Positions 1-5,984 of a stretch of 13,606 nt of DNA are shown here, in pieces; within the stretch, counting starts at the first letter, position 1; each line of letters begins with the position of its first letter. The position numbers were made by a program, and so were the translations under genes. The stretch is from VAYN01 sp964540905 (GTDB lineage Bacteria; Actinomycetota; Thermoleophilia; Solirubrobacterales; 70-9): assembly GCA_964540905.1 (NCBI GenBank), contig CAZIOS010000044.1, forward strand, positions 1 through 13,606. The letters are read 5' to 3'. The notes beneath the pieces were generated by a model. That model did not search any database. It saw only the letters and a program-made list of their open reading frames with translations, and was not told the DNA's origin.

Positions 1-8
1 TCCCGAAC

Positions 9-1028
9 GTGGCACGCAAGACAGTTGTTGTCGAAGAACCGGTCTGGGTCGTCGTTCGCGCCACCGTCCACCGGCCGCGCCTCGCACGCGACCACATGGC
101 GACCGTCGACATCACCCGGCCCGAAATCCAGCACGAGCTCGCCGCCGGATGGATCGTGCCGATCCCCGCAGACGAACAGCCGACCATCACAACCGACCCT
201 GACACCGGCGGGCCCATCCTTGGAGGGAGAACCATGAGAGGAAAACTCGGCAAAGCGCCGGCAACCGTCGACGAGCGCGACATCACCTTCAAGAGCGTCC
301 GCGTCCTGCTCAACCTGCCGAAGCCGCCAGCGAACTTCGGGCACGGCTCCATCTTCGCCGACGGCGAGGGCGCCAAGGACTGGGAGATGAACGGCAACGG
401 CCCCGACGACACCGTCGAACCAGGATTCCAGGGTGCCGGCGACTGCGTCTTCGCCTGCGGCGCGCACACCACCCGCGAGACGAACAAGCTCGCCGGGAAG
501 ACCGTCACGATCACCGGCAAGGAATCGATCTCCGACTACAGCGCCGTCACCGGCTACGTCATCGGCGACGACTCAACCGACAACGGCACGAACATGCGCG
601 ACGCGCTCAAGTACCGGCAGAAGACCGGCCTGCTCGACGCGCACGGCAACCGGCACAAGATCGGCGCCTACGTTGCGCTCGGGAAGATCGAGAACCTCAC
701 CGAGTTTTACCAAGCCTGCTACGTCTTCTCAGCCGTCGAGCTCGGATTCAACTTCCAGCAAGCACAGGACGATCAGTTCAACAACGGCGTCTGGGACTAC
801 GTGCCGCACTCGCCGATCGTCGGCGGCCACGCCATCCCCGCATTCGGACGAAACAAAAGTCGCGCCGGAGCCGTATCGTGGGCAAAGCACATCTGGCTGA
901 CCGAAGCGTTCCTGACCAATCTGGTCGACGAATGCTACGCCATCGTTTTCCCAGAGGAGCTCAAGAACGGAAAGACCGAACGCGGCATGGATCTCACACA
1001 GCTGAACGCCGCGCTCGCCAACCTCTAA
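9..1028 (+). CDS. Papain-like cysteine peptidase homologue, start uncertain
   Basis: The C-terminal two thirds resemble a phage papain-fold (C1-like) peptidase. Counting from the GTG at 9, a candidate catalytic Cys lies at residue 146 (GAGDCVFACG) and the His at 274 (VGGHAIPAFG). A Ser-Trp at 290-291 (VSWAKHIW) matches the papain NSW region, but the Asn is replaced by Val. It could process virion proteins or attack the cell wall; its place just before the endolysin and holin fits a lytic or late role. The start is unclear. The frame is open to the window edge, so the gene may begin upstream. An in-frame ATG at 234 has a much stronger ribosome site and would give a 264-aa protein carrying the whole peptidase region. 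The first 75 residues look like real coding sequence and may be a separate small gene joined in frame. That it is coding is near certain; peptidase activity is inferred. Confidence 0.6.
   Translation: MARKTVVVEEPVWVVVRATVHRPRLARDHMATVDITRPEIQHELAAGWIVPIPADEQPTITTDPDTGGPILGGRTMRGKLGKAPATVDERDITFKSVRVLLNLPKPPANFGHGSIFADGEGAKDWEMNGNGPDDTVEPGFQGAGDCVFACGAHTTRETNKLAGKTVTITGKESISDYSAVTGYVIGDDSTDNGTNMRDALKYRQKTGLLDAHGNRHKIGAYVALGKIENLTEFYQACYVFSAVELGFNFQQAQDDQFNNGVWDYVPHSPIVGGHAIPAFGRNKSRAGAVSWAKHIWLTEAFLTNLVDECYAIVFPEELKNGKTERGMDLTQLNAALANL
222..236 (+). promoter_or_regulatory. Strong internal ribosome-binding site and ATG
   Basis: GGAGGGAG at 222-229 lies 7 bases before an in-frame ATG at 234, inside the open reading frame that starts at or before 9. 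It is one of the best Shine-Dalgarno sequences in the window, and the ATGA context matches the start style of most genes here. It probably marks the true start, or a second start, of the papain-like protein. Confidence 0.6.
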
Positions 1029-1042
1029 CCGAAGGAGCACGA

Positions 1043-1267
1043 ATGAGCGGAGCAATCGAAGTCGGAACCGAAGTCAAGTTTCATTCCGGCCACGGCGAAC
1101 TTCTCGCCACGGTCGTCGAGTGCGAAGAGGGCAAGGAAGGCGGCGACTACTACCTCGCCGTCCTCGCCACGTCGAAGTCGCAGGCGTCGCAGGAGTGGGG
1201 CAACGGCCCGGTCTTCAACACCTGGAGCGTCGTCGGAGAGGAGCAGGGCGCCTTCTCGGTCGCCTGA
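1043..1267 (+). CDS. Small hypothetical protein, 74 aa
   Basis: The family is not recognised. The start at 1043 is set by GAAGGAG at 1031-1037; an upstream in-frame GTG at 878 would run far back into the previous gene and has no such support. The product is acidic and beta-rich in appearance, with an opening like a small barrel (GTEVKFHSGHGELLATVVE). No signal peptide, membrane segment or cysteine pair is seen. It lies 14 bases after the papain-like gene and 7 bases before the membrane/coiled-coil gene, so it is probably co-transcribed with the lysis cassette. No function is assigned. Confidence 0.7.
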   Translation: MSGAIEVGTEVKFHSGHGELLATVVECEEGKEGGDYYLAVLATSKSQASQEWGNGPVFNTWSVVGEEQGAFSVA

Positions 1268-1274
1268 GCAAAGC

Positions 1275-1631
1275 ATGTGGATCCTGTCGGGAGGCGGCCC
1301 AGCAACATGGACGGGAAGCCTCCCGACATGGATACTCGTCGTCATCGGACTCGCATTCGCATGGCGCATCACCCGAGGCGGCGGCGGCACGGCCGTCAGC
1401 GAACTGACCGCCGCGAACGCCGTCCTCACACACGCCCTCCAGGAGCAGCGCGAGATCACCGACAAGCAGGCGAAAGAGATCGCTGCACTGCAAGGCAAAA
1501 CGGATGTGGTGCTCGCGATCACACCGCTGATGCAGTCGCATGAGAAGAACGCTCAGGAGCGGCACGCGGCCACTGTCAAGGTGCTCGCCGAAATGTCCGA
1601 GAGCCTGCACAAGATGAGCGCCGCGGCCTGA
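1275..1631 (+). CDS. Membrane-anchored coiled-coil protein of the lysis cassette
   Basis: The 118-aa product has one N-terminal membrane helix (about residues 16-31, TWILVVIGLAFAW), a short Gly-rich hinge, and a long charged helical tail of coiled-coil character from about residue 41 to the end. The layout suits an anchored helical rod. Its position directly before the endolysin suggests an accessory lysis role, such as a second holin-like or holin-modulating protein, but no family signature is seen. The ATG at 1275 has only a weak upstream purine run. The stop overlaps the endolysin start (TGATG at 1629-1633), so the two are probably translationally coupled. Confidence 0.7.
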   Translation: MWILSGGGPATWTGSLPTWILVVIGLAFAWRITRGGGGTAVSELTAANAVLTHALQEQREITDKQAKEIAALQGKTDVVLAITPLMQSHEKNAQERHAATVKVLAEMSESLHKMSAAA

Positions 1632-2137
1632 TGGCAACGACGGCGCAACGCCAGCACGTCAAGCATCTCTGCGACGTGTTCAACGCCCACAAGGGCCAGC
1701 TGCTCTACCCGCCGCACGACTGGCGGCAGCGGCAGGACGCGACCGACTGGGCGCTCTCCGAGCAGCAGATGGAGGCGGTATTCGCGCAGCATCTCAGCGT
1801 CATGCTCGACTGCTCCGAGTCGGCCTCCTGGTGGTTCAAGTGCGCCGGGCTCTGGCCGTTCCACCTGCCCGGCTACACCGGCACCTGGACTGAATGGCTC
1901 GGCAAGTACGCCTACACGAACGGCAAGGAGGCGCTGCTCGCCGCGCCCGTGATCTTCGGGCCCGGCACCGGGCATCACATGGGTGTCGTCTGTGAGCCCG
2001 ATCCGAAGCATGGCGACCCGCTGATCGCCGGGCACGGCCGGCGAGGGTTCGACATCGCACGTCTGAGCGCCATCGCAGCTTCGCAGGCCGCGGAGGGTTT
2101 CCCCGGCTACAGGTTCCTCTCGATCGCCCACCTCTAG
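1631..2137 (+). CDS. Endolysin, NlpC/P60-like peptidase
   Basis: This 168-aa protein has the residue order of an NlpC/P60-type peptidoglycan peptidase. The nucleophile candidate is Cys61 in LDCSESASWW, the His is 116 in HHMGVV (compare the family's HVGIY), and a polar third residue could be His135 in AGHGRRG. Enzymes of this fold cut peptide bonds in the cell-wall stem peptide. No separate wall-binding domain or signal peptide is visible, so export would depend on a holin, and a holin-like gene follows 12 bases later. The start overlaps the preceding stop by one base. The fold call is fairly firm; the exact bond cut is unknown. A CHAP-type peptidase is the main alternative. Confidence 0.7.
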   Translation: MATTAQRQHVKHLCDVFNAHKGQLLYPPHDWRQRQDATDWALSEQQMEAVFAQHLSVMLDCSESASWWFKCAGLWPFHLPGYTGTWTEWLGKYAYTNGKEALLAAPVIFGPGTGHHMGVVCEPDPKHGDPLIAGHGRRGFDIARLSAIAASQAAEGFPGYRFLSIAHL

Positions 2138-2149
2138 AAAGGACACGCG

Positions 2150-2410
2150 TTGACCCTCAACACCCTGTTCCTCAAGAAGCTACTGGTCGCGTTCCTGATC
2201 GGCTTCGCGGGCTCCGTCGTCCAGGCTGTCGTGAACGTCGGGCCGGTCGCCGACCTGAGCGCTTGGAAGGCCGTCTGGGTCTCGGCGATCTCCGGTGCCG
2301 TCGTTGCCGGGTTCCGCGCGCTGCTCGTGCTGTTGCCGGTGAACCTCGTGCCGTCGGATAAGCAGCCGGTCGTCACGAAGAAGCCGGCGAAGACGGCTGC
2401 CAAGAAGTAG
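2150..2410 (+). CDS. Putative holin, two membrane helices
   Basis: The 86-aa product starts at TTG 2150, with GAAAGGA at 2138-2144 as ribosome site. It has two hydrophobic helices (about residues 8-27 and 38-63) joined by a short polar turn, then a lysine-rich tail ending KKPAKTAAKK. Two membrane helices, small size, a charged C-terminus and a place directly after the endolysin are the usual marks of a phage holin, perhaps of the r1t-like group. It would form the membrane lesions that release the endolysin. No strong intrinsic terminator follows; a new promoter begins 17 bases downstream. Confidence 0.72.
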   Translation: MTLNTLFLKKLLVAFLIGFAGSVVQAVVNVGPVADLSAWKAVWVSAISGAVVAGFRALLVLLPVNLVPSDKQPVVTKKPAKTAAKK

Positions 2411-2426
2411 CCGCGCGGCAAGCCAC

Positions 2427-2455
2427 TTGACAAGCCCGCCACGGTGGGGCATAGT
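2427..2455 (+). promoter_or_regulatory. Sigma70-type promoter giving a leaderless mRNA
   Basis: TTGACA at 2427-2432 is a perfect -35 box. A 17-base spacer separates it from CATAGT at 2450-2455, a 4/6 -10 box that keeps the key A2 and T6. A start seven bases downstream falls on 2462, the A of the ATG of the next gene, so the transcript would have no 5' leader. Leaderless mRNAs are common in Actinobacteria. The site lies between the lysis cassette and the early operon, where a promoter is expected. Confidence 0.75.
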
Positions 2456-2461
2456 GGGGAT

Positions 2462-2629
2462 ATGAACACTTCTTCTTCCCCCCGGGCCGTGAACGCTTCC
2501 GGCCTCGGCGCGGTCTCGGGCTACGAGTCGCGCTGCACCTGCGGCCTCGTCCTTCGGAGCTCGCTGCTCCCGCTACTTGAGGCCGACCGCTCGGCGCACC
2601 TCGCCTGGCACGAGAAGAAGGGGGCGTAA
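2462..2629 (+). CDS. Small putative zinc-binding protein, leaderless start
   Basis: The 55-aa protein has a Ser-rich N-terminus and then a CxC pair (RCTCGL) followed by a HxxxH pair (AHLAWH) near the end. This spacing suits a single zinc site. The role is unknown; small zinc proteins of this type are frequent in actinophage early regions. The ATG at 2462 coincides with the predicted transcription start and lacks a Shine-Dalgarno, while an in-frame ATG at 2444 lies inside the promoter spacer, so 2462 is preferred. As the first gene of the unit it is likely to be made early. Its stop runs straight into the structured leader of the next gene. Confidence 0.7.
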   Translation: MNTSSSPRAVNASGLGAVSGYESRCTCGLVLRSSLLPLLEADRSAHLAWHEKKGA

Positions 2630-2747
2630 GGAGGAACCATCTAGCCTCCGAAGCGCCCCCGATCTGGTGACGGCCGAGACCCGAAAGCAGGGAACACCCG
2701 GAAACCCAGACGCCAAGCGGACGGAGGCTAGATCTCCCCGGAGATCT
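2630..2747 (+). promoter_or_regulatory. Structured leader with competing hairpins (riboswitch-like)
   Basis: This 118-base gap contains a perfect 12-bp inverted repeat: ATCTAGCCTCCG at 2639-2650 and CGGAGGCTAGAT at 2722-2733, enclosing 71 bases. The 3' arm overlaps the 5' arm of a second perfect stem, AGATCTCC (2730-2737) with GGAGATCT (2740-2747), and GGAG at 2740-2743 is the ribosome site for the ATG at 2749. A third option pairs GGAGG at 2630-2634 with CCTCC at 2645-2649. The stems are mutually exclusive: forming the 12-bp stem weakens the hairpin that hides the ribosome site. Inside the loop, TCTGG (2663-2667) can pair with CCAGA (2706-2710). This is the architecture of a translational riboswitch or a protein-bound leader. 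No known riboswitch family was recognised. Confidence 0.5.
2730..2747 (+). repeat. 18-bp palindrome over the ribosome site of the RHH gene
   Basis: AGATCTCC-CC-GGAGATCT is a perfect inverted repeat ending one base before the ATG at 2749. In RNA it would hide the Shine-Dalgarno. In DNA it could be an operator for the ribbon-helix-helix protein encoded directly downstream, since such proteins bind short inverted or repeated sites and often control themselves. The two readings are not exclusive. Confidence 0.6.
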
Positions 2748-2748
2748 C

Positions 2749-2922
2749 ATGGCAACCACCCAGGCCCCGATCAAGTTCTACACCGCGCAGGAGCGCGCCG
2801 ACCGCATCAAGAAGATGTGCGACAAGGAACGGCGCACCCAGACGGTGCTGCTGAACGAGGCGCTCGACCTGCTCTTCGCGTCCCGCGACAACGAGAAGCA
2901 CTCGCAGAGGGCCGAGGCGTGA
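2749..2922 (+). CDS. Ribbon-helix-helix DNA-binding regulator
   Basis: This 57-aa protein reads as a minimal RHH (CopG/Arc-type) fold: a short strand (APIKFYT, residues 6-12), helix one (AQERADRIKKMCDKE), a turn (RRTQ) and helix two (TVLLNEALDLLFAS). RHH proteins dimerise and place the paired strand in the DNA major groove. A charged tail of about a dozen residues follows. The start has GGAG at 2740-2743, held inside an 18-bp palindrome. It is probably an early transcription regulator, perhaps autoregulated. The stop overlaps the GTG of the next gene (GTGA at 2919-2922). The fold call rests on pattern only, but size and spacing fit well. Confidence 0.7.
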   Translation: MATTQAPIKFYTAQERADRIKKMCDKERRTQTVLLNEALDLLFASRDNEKHSQRAEA

Positions 2923-3023
2923 TCGGCACCGCGCTCCTCATGCTCGCCGCCGCGGCAGCCGTCTGGGCCGCGATCAGCATCAGCCGGCTCGGCAACCTTC
3001 CCGAAGAGTCAGACCAGACCTAG
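2919..3023 (+). CDS. 34-aa single-pass membrane peptide
   Basis: A GTG at 2919 overlaps the stop of the RHH gene by four bases. The peptide is almost all one membrane helix (residues 2-22, Ala/Leu-rich) followed by a short acidic tail (EESDQT). No family is recognised. Phage micro-membrane peptides can modulate host membrane proteins or exclude other phages, but nothing in this sequence shows which. Support comes from the GTGA coupling used throughout the window and the clean hydrophobic segment. Confidence 0.55.
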   Translation: MIGTALLMLAAAAAVWAAISISRLGNLPEESDQT

Positions 3024-3026
3024 CGC

Positions 3027-3066
3027 GCGGGCCGGGGTCATCCCCATCCAGGCTCCCCCGACCCGC
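3027..3066 (+). terminator. GC-rich hairpin, possible terminator or attenuator
   Basis: GCGGGCCGGGG at 3027-3037 pairs with CCCCGACCCGC at 3056-3066: eleven positions with a single C-A mismatch and an 18-base loop. A smaller internal option is GGGG (3034-3037) with CCCC (3042-3045). No T-run follows, only AAAAGGAG carrying the next ribosome site. It could be a U-less terminator, a partial attenuator between the regulator unit and the recombination operon, or an RNA-stability stem. No promoter is visible between it and 3086, so full termination seems unlikely. Confidence 0.4.
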
Positions 3067-3085
3067 AAAAGGAGACGATACAAGC

Positions 3086-3268
3086 ATGAGCAGCACCGAG
3101 AACGTGACGAGCGAATCCCGCTCGTCGGTTGCCATCGAAGAGAACTCCAAGGGCGAGCCGATCGTCAAGGTCAAGTGTTACGCAGCGTCGACTGACATCG
3201 ACGCCATCGACGAGGCCGCAACGAAAGCGGTCAAGACCTACTACGACGTGAAGGCGAACCTCGCATGA
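3086..3268 (+). CDS. Small hypothetical protein, 60 aa
   Basis: The family is not recognised. The N-terminal third is polar and Ser/Thr/Glu-rich (MSSTENVTSESRSS). It is followed by a strand-like segment (EPIVKVKCYA) and an Ala/Asp-rich helix (DIDAIDEAATKAVKTYYDV). The ATG at 3086 has GGAG at 3071-3074, a rather long spacing. It is the first gene of the tightly coupled recombination block, and its stop overlaps the next start (ATGA at 3265-3268). It may accompany RecT, but that is only positional. Confidence 0.65.
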   Translation: MSSTENVTSESRSSVAIEENSKGEPIVKVKCYAASTDIDAIDEAATKAVKTYYDVKANLA

Positions 3269-3444
3269 GCACGATCGCTGAAACGATGAGGACAGTCCGC
3301 GAGGACTGCGCCACCGACGCAACGAAGCTGGACAGCACGCCGTTCACGCCGCGAGGCATGGGCGAAGCGCTGGGCACAATCCTCGCCATGATCGCGGCGG
3401 TGGCACACGGCGTAGAACTTCTCGCGGAGGCGCACGGCGAATGA
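3265..3444 (+). CDS. Small helical hypothetical protein before RecT
   Basis: The 59-aa product appears mostly helical: a charged N-terminal half (MSTIAETMRTVREDC), a short Pro-containing break (STPFTPRG) and an Ala/Met-rich amphipathic helix (residues 31-56). It is too short and too polar at the ends for a confident membrane call. ATGA overlaps join it to both neighbours (3265-3268 and 3441-3444), which is strong support that it is translated. It lies directly before RecT, so a recombination-accessory role is possible but not shown. Confidence 0.65.
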   Translation: MSTIAETMRTVREDCATDATKLDSTPFTPRGMGEALGTILAMIAAVAHGVELLAEAHGE

Positions 3445-4556
3445 GGGACATCGCGACACGCAACCCGCAAGCCGAGCTCATCGGCGGACTCCGCAGCGAA
3501 CCGTTCAAAGCACAGATCGTCGACGCGCTCCCGGAAGGCATCTCCGCCGACCGGTTCGTGCGGATCGCCATCACCGCCGTGCAGACAAACCCCGACCTCG
3601 CAGCGCTCGACGTCGACAGGGACTCCGTCATCCGTGCGTTCATCATGTGCGCCCAAGTCGGACTGCTCCCCGACGGCAAAGAAGCCGCGATCGTCCTGTT
3701 CGGCAAGAAGGCAACGTTACTTCCGATGGTCGGCGGTTTTCGCAAAATCGCGGCCGAGCACGGCTGGACGATGCGCGGCCACGCCATCTACGAGAACGAC
3801 GACTTCGAGTACATCACCGAGCCGCCGGCCATCCACCACATCGCCGTCGAGAACGACCGCGGCGAGCTCCGCGGCGCCTGGGCGAAGGCAACCCACCGCG
3901 ACGGCCGCATCGAATACAAGGTGATGTACGCCGACGACATCCTCAAGCGGCGCGAGGTTGCGCGTTCGAAGAACGTCTGGGATGGGCCGTTCAAGGCGGA
4001 GATGTGGACGAAGACGCCGGTGCGCGACCTGTTCCTCGAGCTTCCGCTGGATCCGGCCGATAAGGAGCGGCGCGAGCGGCTGATCAACGCCGAAGAGTTC
4101 AAGCCGAACGAGGCTGTCGCGTTGCTGTATGGCCCGTCGGGCGAAGAGATGCGCGTCATCGAACAGAGCGACGCAACCGAGTCGGCCCCCGAAGCAACGG
4201 AGGCTGACGGCGGAGGGCAGGGCGAAGGCGGAGAACAGCCGCTCTCAATGGGAGAGGGCGGTCTCGGTGATCCTGGGGGATCGACCGCCGACGCCCTGCC
4301 GTCTATCGACGCCGAAACGAAGATGCTGGCCGACGAGGCCGGCGAGTTCGTGCCGACGAACGGAACCTACGCACAGTCGGGGCCGAAAGGGCCGCAGACG
4401 CTCGCTCAGCTGTACCAGCACGACGAAGGCAGACGGTATCTCGTGATGCTGTTGAAGCGGCTGTCGGAGCCGCAGGAGTACGTGGATGCGGTGTGGGCGT
4501 TCTGCCGGGCCTACATGCCGGAAGAGGCTGCCAAGGCTGAGGCGGCGAAGTCGTGA
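3441..4556 (+). CDS. recT: RecT-family single-strand DNA annealing protein
   Basis: Residues about 15-230 match the RecT pattern: an N-terminal helical region with TAVQTNPDLAAL, then IMCAQVGLLPDGKEAAIV, a GKKATLLPMVGGFRKIA segment, and a later strand-rich part with YKVMYADDI and WTKTPVRDL. RecT proteins coat single-stranded DNA and anneal complementary strands, driving phage recombination and replication restart. At 371 aa it is about 100 residues longer than the 269-aa Rac RecT. The extra part is an acidic Gly/Glu-rich linker (about residues 233-275) and a C-terminal helical patch (LAQLYQHDEGRRYL onward), perhaps for a partner protein. No RecE or YqaJ exonuclease is adjacent, but SbcD and SbcC follow. 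It overlaps both neighbours by four bases. Confidence 0.9.
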   Translation: MRDIATRNPQAELIGGLRSEPFKAQIVDALPEGISADRFVRIAITAVQTNPDLAALDVDRDSVIRAFIMCAQVGLLPDGKEAAIVLFGKKATLLPMVGGFRKIAAEHGWTMRGHAIYENDDFEYITEPPAIHHIAVENDRGELRGAWAKATHRDGRIEYKVMYADDILKRREVARSKNVWDGPFKAEMWTKTPVRDLFLELPLDPADKERRERLINAEEFKPNEAVALLYGPSGEEMRVIEQSDATESAPEATEADGGGQGEGGEQPLSMGEGGLGDPGGSTADALPSIDAETKMLADEAGEFVPTNGTYAQSGPKGPQTLAQLYQHDEGRRYLVMLLKRLSEPQEYVDAVWAFCRAYMPEEAAKAEAAKS

Positions 4557-4792
4557 GCGATGTCGACTACTACGACGTGCAGGCAATGATCCGTGAATCA
4601 GCCAGCGAACTGCGTGGACACACGGACAATGCTGTGCGAGAGGCGTGTCGACAGTTGCGTGCAGACACGCATGAATCGTTCGCGGATCTCCGGCAAGGTC
4701 TGGCTGAAGCGCACGCCGAGATCGCAGGATTGCAGGCTGAGATCGCCGGTTTGACACGCACGCTGGCATCGAGAACGGATCACCTCGCATGA
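4553..4792 (+). CDS. Small coiled-coil protein between RecT and SbcD
   Basis: The 79-aa product is predicted by eye to be nearly all helix. The second half shows heptad-like spacing (LAEAHAEIAGLQAEIAGL), suggesting a coiled coil that dimerises. It has no cysteine pairs or membrane segment beyond this. The GTG start at 4553 overlaps the RecT stop and its own stop overlaps the SbcD start, so it is made in step with both. It may bridge RecT and the SbcCD nuclease, but no family is recognised. Confidence 0.65.
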   Translation: MSDVDYYDVQAMIRESASELRGHTDNAVREACRQLRADTHESFADLRQGLAEAHAEIAGLQAEIAGLTRTLASRTDHLA

Positions 4793-5928
4793 AGATCCTC
4801 GCGCTCGCAGACCTGCACATGGGAGCCGGTGCGGCCTACGCCGACGACCGGCTACACGACCAGATGAAGGTGCTCGAACAGGTCGCCCAGATCTGTTTCG
4901 ACCAGGACATCGAACTCGTTCTGATCGCCGGCGACGTGTTCCACCGGCCACGGCCGACACCGGCAACGCTGCTCGCCTTCCGCCGTTTCACGGATGTGCT
5001 CGCGACGATGCAGGTGCCGACGATCGCCTGCCTCGGGAATAGTGGGCACGATCAGGAGGGCATCGACCGTCCGTGCGCGCTCGACCTGTTCGAGTCGCCG
5101 CTGTTCCGCGTCTCCCGACGGCCCGAGCTCATCACGGCCTTCCCCGGCGTGTCGGTCGCCACCTTGCCGTCGGTGCCGGTTTCGAGGTTGGTCGCTCAGT
5201 CGGAGTCTGCGGAGCGCGGCCCGGTGTTCGACCAGGCGGCGGAGGCGCTGCTCGCCATCGCAGGCGAGCTACGGCGCGACGCCGGCGCCGACAAGCCCTG
5301 CGTGCTGGTCGGACACTGGTCGGTCAGTGGCGCGTCGCTCCCGAACGGGCTGCCGGTCGACAGTCTGAACGAGCCGATCCTGGATATTGCTTCTCTTGAG
5401 CGGCTGAACTATGACGCGATAGTCATGGGCCACCTCCATCTCTACCAGCGCCTCGGTTCCGACGCCTCGGTCTTCTACTGCGGCTCGCCGATGACCGTTG
5501 ACTTCGGAGAGGCCGGCCACGATCACGGCTGCGTCATCCTCGACACGGACACCGGGACGCACGAGTTTCGCGTGCTCAAGGATCGGGCTTTCGTGACGGT
5601 CGGCGTCTCGATCGACGACACGCACGGCTGGTCGCTCGACAGCGACGAGGATCTTGCCGACGCGGTTGTCCGGGTTCGCTACCGCGCGACCGAGGAGCAG
5701 CACCGCCGCGTCGACACCGCCGCGCTCAAGAAGGCGATTCTCGACGCCGGAGCTCACAAGGTTTTCCAGATCAGCGCGGAGATCGTCAAGGCGGATCGTG
5801 CGCGCGTGCAGGGCGTCGACGAGAACCTTGATCCGGCAGCCGCGTTGGCGCTCTGGTGCGAAGCGAACGAGGTCGACGGCGAAGGGCTGGCCGATCTGCT
5901 GGCCCGTTACTCGGTGACAGCGCCATGA
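4789..5928 (+). CDS. sbcD: SbcD/Mre11-like nuclease subunit
   Basis: The 379-aa protein carries calcineurin-like phosphoesterase motifs in order: D8-L-H10 (ADLHMG), G48-D49 (AGDVFHR), the GNH region at 83-88, H176 (VGHWS) and H215-L-H217 (MGHLHLYQ). These bind two Mn ions and cut DNA ends as the nuclease half of the SbcCD/Mre11-Rad50 complex. The third motif is unusual: GN-SG-HD instead of GNHD or GNHE, a two-residue insertion between the metal-binding Asn84 and the His87 candidate. The C-terminal part (about 290-379) would be the capping and SbcC-binding region. It overlaps both neighbours by four bases. In phages such complexes process ends for recombination and replication (T4 gp47/gp46). 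Confidence 0.88.
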   Translation: MKILALADLHMGAGAAYADDRLHDQMKVLEQVAQICFDQDIELVLIAGDVFHRPRPTPATLLAFRRFTDVLATMQVPTIACLGNSGHDQEGIDRPCALDLFESPLFRVSRRPELITAFPGVSVATLPSVPVSRLVAQSESAERGPVFDQAAEALLAIAGELRRDAGADKPCVLVGHWSVSGASLPNGLPVDSLNEPILDIASLERLNYDAIVMGHLHLYQRLGSDASVFYCGSPMTVDFGEAGHDHGCVILDTDTGTHEFRVLKDRAFVTVGVSIDDTHGWSLDSDEDLADAVVRVRYRATEEQHRRVDTAALKKAILDAGAHKVFQISAEIVKADRARVQGVDENLDPAAALALWCEANEVDGEGLADLLARYSVTAP

Positions 5929-5984
5929 GCACGCTCAAACACTGGGCCTGGCATATCAAGGTCTTCCTGTTCGGACGCCGATGA
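5925..5984 (+). CDS. 19-codon micro-ORF coupled to sbcD and sbcC
   Basis: An ATG at 5925 overlaps the sbcD stop (ATGA), and the micro-ORF stop overlaps the sbcC ATG at 5981 (ATGA), exactly filling the gap. The peptide (MSTLKHWAWHIKVFLFGRR) is cationic, with three Trp/Phe-rich turns and no acidic residue. It may be only a coupling device that lets ribosomes pass from sbcD to sbcC and set their ratio, or a real microprotein. The double overlap is hard to explain by chance in this otherwise gap-free operon. No homologue is known to me. Confidence 0.55.
   Translation: MSTLKHWAWHIKVFLFGRR

Noticed and set aside
25..237. 70-aa open frame ending at the TGA before ATG 234
   Set aside because: Its product is a Ser/Pro/Arg-rich shadow of the 9-1028 frame. 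Its stop was kept only as a clue to a possible frame change near 230.
1553..2146. 197-aa open frame on the minus strand
   Set aside because: It lies opposite the endolysin, which has clear peptidase motifs; no ribosome site or family match.
2410..2419. GCCGCGCGGC as a terminator after the holin
   Set aside because: The stem is at most four pairs with a two-base loop and no T-run follows.
2662..2692. Hammerhead-ribozyme-like core (CTGGTGA ... CGAAA)
   Set aside because: The invariant A of CUGANGA is G, and no stem II pairs correctly between the two boxes when GAAA is kept.
2667..2918. Open frame from GTG 2667 running through to the membrane peptide
   Set aside because: No ribosome site, and it overlaps the RHH gene in another frame; its product is a Pro/Arg-rich shadow. 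Only the part from GTG 2919 is supported.
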